DNA of 27,418 nucleotides from an uncultured Selenomonadales bacterium. Its GTDB lineage: Bacteria > Bacillota > Negativicutes > Selenomonadales > Selenomonadaceae. Below, piece after piece: positions 24,206 through 27,418 of the stretch (positions within the stretch are counted from its first letter, which is position 1; every line of letters begins with the position of its first letter). The translations under genes were made by a program, and so were the position numbers. The notes beneath the pieces are model-generated. The model was given only the letters and a program-made list of their open reading frames with translations, was not told the DNA's origin and did no database searches. The DNA is taken from the NCBI GenBank assembly GCA_937877655.1, contig CALFJC010000045.1, positions 1-27,418 on the forward strand. Direction: 5' to 3'.

Positions 24206-25518
24206 GGAAATTAATTTTTTGCGCGAGAGATCTCCGCGATTATCTCAAAGAAAAAATGGACGTGAGCAAGTTTGAAAAAGTTCGCGGGTTCAAACCGACT
24301 CTGCCCGAATTTACCGACGCGCCGGCTATTCAAAATTTTTTATTCGGCTTGATGAAAATTTATCCGCATTGCGAAAGAAGTTACGACGCGCCGATTTACG
24401 GCGAAACAGGAATTGAAGGGTTGTGCTTGGATTTTAATTGCGGTTTGCGGCTTGAAATTCCACAGGGAAATTTTCATGTCCGAATCGGTGACGACAACGG
24501 ACAAATTTTTTTCGACAGAGATATTTCCGACGTTCGATTGATTTCTTTTGAAAAATATTTTATCCGTTGGAAAATCGAAGTCGCGCTTGACGGCGAAAAA
24601 ATTTTTGAACATGTTTTTAATCCCGAAGGATATTCCGTGCTGATAATTTTGCGGCAACGCGCTCCTTTGGGCGATACGCTTGCAATGCTCCCCGCGATTG
24701 AAGAATTCAGACGGCATTTCAAATGCGAAGTTTCAATTCTTCTGCCCGAATATCTCAAAGAAATTACGGCGCATCTTCATCCCGAAATTAAACATGTCGA
24801 CAAAATCAGCTTTGAAAATTACGCGACGTTTTATCTTTCGGCGATTATGAGTCCGCTTCCTTATCTGCCCGTCGACCCGCGAAATAATTCGCTTGAGAGA
24901 ATGGCAGGTTCAATCATCGGGATTAAAAATCTTCCTGCCAAACCGATTTTCAAACCGACCGCGCCGAGAATTTTTTCCGAGCCTTACGTTTGTATCGGCG
25001 TTCAAACTTCCACTCCCACAAAATGTTGGCTTTATCTCGGCGGCTGGGAAATTGTCGTTGATTATTTAAAAAGTCTCGGCTACCGCGTCTTTTGCATTGA
25101 CAAGAAAAAATTTCAGCGCGAAGGAAAATATTCCGTAGAAATGCCCGCCAATGCCGAAGATTTCACGGGCGATTTTTCGATTATGGAGCGGGCGAACATG
25201 CTTTATCACGCAGAATTTTTTATCGGCTTGTCGAGCGGCTTGGCTTGGCTCGCCGAAGTCGTAAATTGTCCCGTCGTTATGATTGGCGGCTTCACTTATG
25301 ATTGGCACGAATTTTATACGCCCTACCGCGTGGCAAATCGCTTGGTTTGCAACGGTTGTTTCAACGATATTCGCGTAAGTTTTATGATCGGCTGTCCTTA
25401 TCACAAAGGAACGGCGCGTGAGCTTGAATGTCAGAAAAAAATTTATCCGCAAGCCGTCCTCGACGCGATTAACCGTTTGATTGTCGAAAAAAATTTAACG
25501 CCGCCGATATTCAATTAG
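24202..25518 (+). CDS. TibC/Aah-type protein heptosyltransferase, copy 2
   Basis: The 438-residue paralogue of the preceding gene is very close to it in the last 230 residues (EPYVCIGVQTSTPTKCW, DFTGDFSIMERANMLYHAEF, VVMIGGFTYDWHEFYTPYR, CNGCFNDIRV, CPYHKGTARELECQKKI). It differs more in the first 60 residues, which include an insertion with CERSYDAPIYGETG. The tandem pair suggests duplication with divergence of acceptor choice. The start ATG overlaps the stop of copy 1 (ATGA). Its stop TAG (25516-25518) lies inside a heptamer array, and a terminator follows. It is the last gene of the MFS-queDE-heptosyltransferase run. Confidence 0.8.
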   Translation: MRKLIFCARDLRDYLKEKMDVSKFEKVRGFKPTLPEFTDAPAIQNFLFGLMKIYPHCERSYDAPIYGETGIEGLCLDFNCGLRLEIPQGNFHVRIGDDNGQIFFDRDISDVRLISFEKYFIRWKIEVALDGEKIFEHVFNPEGYSVLIILRQRAPLGDTLAMLPAIEEFRRHFKCEVSILLPEYLKEITAHLHPEIKHVDKISFENYATFYLSAIMSPLPYLPVDPRNNSLERMAGSIIGIKNLPAKPIFKPTAPRIFSEPYVCIGVQTSTPTKCWLYLGGWEIVVDYLKSLGYRVFCIDKKKFQREGKYSVEMPANAEDFTGDFSIMERANMLYHAEFFIGLSSGLAWLAEVVNCPVVMIGGFTYDWHEFYTPYRVANRLVCNGCFNDIRVSFMIGCPYHKGTARELECQKKIYPQAVLDAINRLIVEKNLTPPIFN

Positions 25519-25547
25519 GAATTATGAATTAGGAATTAGGAATGAAA
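25513..25547 (+). repeat. Heptamer array at the 3' end of the heptosyltransferase pair
   Basis: Five units: AATTAGG, AATTATG, AATTAGG twice, AATGAAA. It matches the array at 11976-12006 (opposite strand) unit for unit and the one at 5557-5591 with one base changed. It contains the stop codon of the upstream gene. Confidence 0.9.
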
Positions 25548-25548
25548 A

Positions 25549-25581
25549 AAGCCTCCGAATTTATCGGAAGCTTTCTTTTTT
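25549..25581. terminator. Bidirectional terminator
   Basis: GCCTCCGA (25551-25558) pairs with TCGGAAGC (25564-25571) with one mismatch around ATTTA. T-rich DNA follows on the plus strand (25572-25581) and six T on the minus strand (25545-25550 complement). It ends the heptosyltransferase operon. Confidence 0.75.
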
Positions 25582-25595
25582 ATTCCGCGCAGATT

Positions 25596-25790
25596 TTATT
25601 TCGCCGCGAATTTCAAAACTCTGTCTGCCATTTCGTCTTTTTCGCAAACCTCTTCGTGCAAAATTTTTGCATCGGCAAGTTTGGAAAGATTTCTTGGGAT
25701 TTTGGCGTTCGTCAAGTTGTTAAGGGCTTGCCGTCGAGGCACTCAATATCGGAGTAAAATCCTGCGTCTTGCCGCGATATTTACTCAACG
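25596..25790 (-). pseudogene. Decayed, frameshifted gene remnant
   Basis: On the minus strand a protein-like 3' end (AKIPRNLSKLADAKILH, then CEKDEMADRVLKFAAK and a stop at 25596-25598) continues upstream only by switching frame (SDIECLDGKPL and SKYRGKTQDFTPI are in other frames). Codon use of these pieces resembles neighbouring genes, and the terminator at 25549-25581 is placed correctly for a minus-strand gene. The remnant cannot be assigned to a family. The rest of the 437-base gap (25519-25955) holds a heptamer array, the terminator, AT-rich DNA and the ctsR promoter. A plus-strand 71-codon frame here is judged to be a shadow. Confidence 0.35.
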
Positions 25791-25903
25791 CGCAAATTGC
25801 CATCCGTTACGATAAGTTAGTTTTCTGCTTTAAAAATTTCGTTCTGTCAGCTGTTTTCGCTATTCACTTTTAATTTACCAACAATTCTTAATTAAAAAAA
25901 GGC

Positions 25904-25932
25904 TTGCCGTTTTGTTGTTTTGAAAGTATAAT
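25904..25932 (+). promoter_or_regulatory. Predicted sigma-A promoter of ctsR
   Basis: TTGCCG (25904-25909), a 17-base spacer and a perfect TATAAT (25927-25932). GTCAAA directly follows the -10 box (25933-25938), close to half of the CtsR heptad operator. A second half-site is imperfect (ATCAAG). Confidence 0.65.
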
Positions 25933-25961
25933 GTCAAAATATCAAGAAGAGGTGATTGATC

Positions 25962-26438
25962 ATGCTGAACAACAAGGCAGATACGATTGAAGAATATATT
26001 TTGAGACGGCTGGCGCAAAACTCCGATAAGCAAATTGAACTGAAGCGGACGGCTTTGGCGGACGAAATAAGTTGTGCGCCTTCGCAGATAAGTTACGTTT
26101 TGAGTACGCGTTTTACAACCGAGCGCGGCTTTGCGGTTGAGTCTCGACGCGGGCTCGGCGGTTACATTCGCATTGCGATTATTCCGGAAGAACTCGACCA
26201 AAAACAAATTTTGTATCGCAACATGATAGAGGACATTAATGAAGAAACGCCCTTTGCGCATGTGAAATCAATGTTGGATTTTCTTTTGGAGAACAAACTT
26301 ATCACGCGGCGCGAAGCGGAACTTATCGCGCAGATGTCGGCAAATCTTTACAAGTCGGAGGCGGCGGGGCAAATCGCGGCGGAAGAACGAGTAAAATTGA
26401 TCCGAGCTGTTTTCGCGACGTTGTCAAAAATAACTTAA
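25962..26438 (+). CDS. ctsR: Class III heat-shock repressor CtsR
   Basis: CtsR represses clp and related stress genes in Firmicutes by binding GGTCAAA heptads. The 158-residue protein has the winged-helix region (ADEISCAPSQISYVLSTRFTTERGFAVESRRGLGGYIRI), including the arginine and glycine-rich wing RRGLGGY, and a C-terminal dimer domain (HVKSMLDFLLENKLITRREAELI). ATG 25962 follows AGAGGTG by seven to eight bases. TTG 25956 is in frame but too close. Usually ctsR is the first gene of an operon with mcsA, mcsB and clpC. Here it is followed by a terminator and a metF-like gene, so it stands alone. Confidence 0.93.
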   Translation: MLNNKADTIEEYILRRLAQNSDKQIELKRTALADEISCAPSQISYVLSTRFTTERGFAVESRRGLGGYIRIAIIPEELDQKQILYRNMIEDINEETPFAHVKSMLDFLLENKLITRREAELIAQMSANLYKSEAAGQIAAEERVKLIRAVFATLSKIT

Positions 26439-26465
26439 AGGAATTTTTATCCTGTGCAAAAAAAA

Positions 26466-26499
26466 ATCTCTCGTTGAAAAATCGGCGGGAGGTTTTTTT
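26466..26499 (+). terminator. Terminator of ctsR
   Basis: ATCTCTCG (26466-26473) pairs with CGGGAGGT (26486-26493) with two wobble pairs, followed by seven T (26493-26499). It makes ctsR a single-gene unit. Confidence 0.75.
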
Positions 26500-26500
26500 A

Positions 26501-26529
26501 TTTACAAAAAATTTTTTGGCTGTTAGAAT
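26501..26529 (+). promoter_or_regulatory. Predicted promoter of the metF-like gene
   Basis: TTTACA (26501-26506), a 17-base spacer and TAGAAT (26524-26529) with an extended -10 TGT in front. It starts directly after the ctsR terminator. Confidence 0.6.
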
Positions 26530-26567
26530 AAATTTGCCGACAAGATTTTTTTAAGGAGGAATTTTTT

Positions 26568-27305
26568 ATGGGAAGAATAGCGGTTGAAATAATTCCGCGA
26601 GACGAGGCAAGCCTTCAGGCGGACATCGACGTAATAAAAAAATATCCGCAGGTTGACTGCGTGAACATTCCCGATTTAATGAGTTTTGAACTGCGCCCGT
26701 GGCAGGCGGCGAAAATTACTCAGCCCGCGCTTCCGACGATACCGCACGTCCGCGCAATGGACATTGATTTATCAAAGCCGCTCTCCATGCGCGAAGATTT
26801 TATAAAATTCGGCGTCAAAGAAGTTTTGATAATCGCGGGAGACCCGCCTAAAGATTTGACGCGCACGGTTTATCCGACGGAGACAATCGACGTGATTCAT
26901 AAATTTCGCGAAGAATTGCCCGACGTAAAAATTTATGCGGGCATTGATCAATATCGGAGCGGAATTCGCGAAGAACTTTATCGCGTCGAAAGAAAAGCGC
27001 AAGCGGGCGCGGCGGGCTTTTTCACGCAACCTTTTTTCGACTTGAGATTTTTGGAAATGTACGCAGACCTTCTTGAAGAACATGAAATTTATTGGGGCGT
27101 CTCGCCGGTTTTCAGCAATCGCAGTCGCAGTTATTGGGAGATAAAGGATAAAGCTGTTTTCCCGAAAGATTTTAAGCCGACGATGGATTGGAATATCGAC
27201 TTCGCCAAAAAAGTTATCGACTTCATCAAGACTTCAAGCGGCGGGCTTTATTTCATGCCGATAACGATTGACATTGCGGAGCTCCTGCCAAAAGTTTTTG
27301 ATTAG
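26568..27305 (+). CDS. Methylenetetrahydrofolate reductase family protein
   Basis: The 245-residue protein fits the MetF/MTHFR TIM barrel that reduces 5,10-methylene-THF to 5-methyl-THF. Seen are VEIIPRDEASL at the start (its glutamate matches the FEFFPP position), PHVRAMDIDLS, LIIAGDPPKDL (the GDPP motif), and AGAAGFFTQPFFDLRFLEMY, a hallmark of the family. It is shorter than E. coli MetF (296 residues) and lacks the usual FFPPK start, so it belongs to a short, divergent branch. ATG 26568 lies eight bases after AAGGAGG. It has its own promoter. No methionine or acetogenesis partner is adjacent, so the pathway role is open. Confidence 0.8.
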   Translation: MGRIAVEIIPRDEASLQADIDVIKKYPQVDCVNIPDLMSFELRPWQAAKITQPALPTIPHVRAMDIDLSKPLSMREDFIKFGVKEVLIIAGDPPKDLTRTVYPTETIDVIHKFREELPDVKIYAGIDQYRSGIREELYRVERKAQAGAAGFFTQPFFDLRFLEMYADLLEEHEIYWGVSPVFSNRSRSYWEIKDKAVFPKDFKPTMDWNIDFAKKVIDFIKTSSGGLYFMPITIDIAELLPKVFD

Positions 27306-27316
27306 AAATTTGCAAC

Positions 27317-27418
27317 GGGTAGTGGAGACACAGACGCAGAAAATGCAATTTATAATGCGTAATGAAGAAATTTATGGCGGGTGGCGAAGACACGGGCGCA
27401 CATGGATGTGCGCCCGCC
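27317..27418. repeat. Direct repeat plus strong palindrome at the right end
   Basis: Two 22-base copies (27317-27338 and 27379-27400) agree at 17 positions, centred on GGGTrGyG and AGACAC. The second runs into the perfect palindrome GGGCGCACAT/ATGTGCGCCC (27394-27415, 2-base centre). AATGCGT and AATGAAG between them resemble the heptamer units at 2429. The element probably continues beyond the window. Confidence 0.6.

Larger units (their letters stand above)
706..25592. repeat. Dispersed 8-mer CCGCGCAG / CTGCGCGG (at least 35 copies)
   Basis: Copies of CCGCGCAG start at 706, 2008, 5817, 11122, 13603, 15238, 15769, 15950, 16008, 16268, 18006, 18799, 22313, 22387, 22654 and 25585. Copies of CTGCGCGG start at 1120, 2057, 3789, 5873, 7907, 7921, 9407, 10487, 10886, 11169, 11773, 14333, 15669, 16565, 18135, 18347, 19202, 20864 and 23450. 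The base after CCGCGCAG is mostly A or G, often followed by TTT. Copies occur in all reading frames, on both strands, and in terminators and gaps. Confidence 0.85.

Noticed and set aside
25542..25757. 71-codon plus-strand frame after the heptosyltransferase pair
   Set aside because: It starts in a repeat array, reads through the terminator hairpin and then lies antisense to the likely remnant.
25933..25946. CtsR heptad operator before ctsR
   Set aside because: The first half-site GTCAAA fits, but the second (ATCAAG) is incomplete and the spacing is off by about two bases, so it is mentioned only as possible autoregulation.

Overview
The window (27,418 bp) looks like the chromosome of a Gram-negative-type Firmicute, most likely a member of the Negativicutes (Selenomonadales or relatives). 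This is inferred from a Firmicutes-type CtsR repressor lying together with several GT9/heptosyltransferase genes of the kind used by bacteria with an outer membrane, strong AGGAGG-type ribosome binding sites, and a moderately AT-rich sequence. No rRNA, tRNA, CRISPR array, integrase or transposase was seen.

Layout. 1-317: start of a surface-type repeat protein leaving the window on the minus strand. 479-1627: GT9 glycosyltransferase. 1638-7936: a complete membrane-bound respiratory formate dehydrogenase operon in the order fdhD, fdhA (Tat-exported, cysteine-type catalytic subunit), fdhE, fdhB (four 4Fe-4S clusters), fdhC (cytochrome b). It starts from a promoter with a Crp/Fnr-like palindrome centred at -41.5 and ends in a terminator. 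7956-10689: a type IIG-like restriction-modification protein preceded by two in-tandem, truncated copies of its own 5' end, each an intact 41-42 codon mini-gene. 10686-13562 (minus): rlmD, ribF and a YgbA-like gene. 13698-16001: a hexapeptide acetyltransferase, a 152-bp tandem repeat, a cyclophilin-like lipoprotein and an alpha/beta hydrolase. 16086-20539 (minus): a type III restriction-modification pair in the order res, mod. 20589-25518: a compact run of MFS exporter, queD, queE and two tandem TibC/Aah-type heptosyltransferase paralogues. 25596-27305: a decayed gene remnant, an orphan ctsR and a metF-like reductase.

The formate dehydrogenase genes form one functional unit: FdhD and FdhE mature the molybdenum/tungsten enzyme, FdhA oxidises formate outside the membrane, and FdhB and FdhC carry electrons to the quinone pool. 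The two restriction systems lie 5.4 kb apart. The queD/queE genes make 7-deazaguanine precursors of queuosine.

The most unusual content is at the DNA level. (1) The 8-mer CCGCGCAG or its complement occurs at least 35 times on both strands, about once per 780 bp, which suggests a genome-wide signal such as a DNA uptake sequence. (2) Short arrays of 7-base tandem repeats are scattered through the window. They sit on gene boundaries, where they supply stop codons, a start codon and a Shine-Dalgarno, and two are inserted in frame inside rlmD. (3) Two loci carry 34-base-arm imperfect hairpins of one family. (4) The restriction gene has a mosaic triplicated 5' end.
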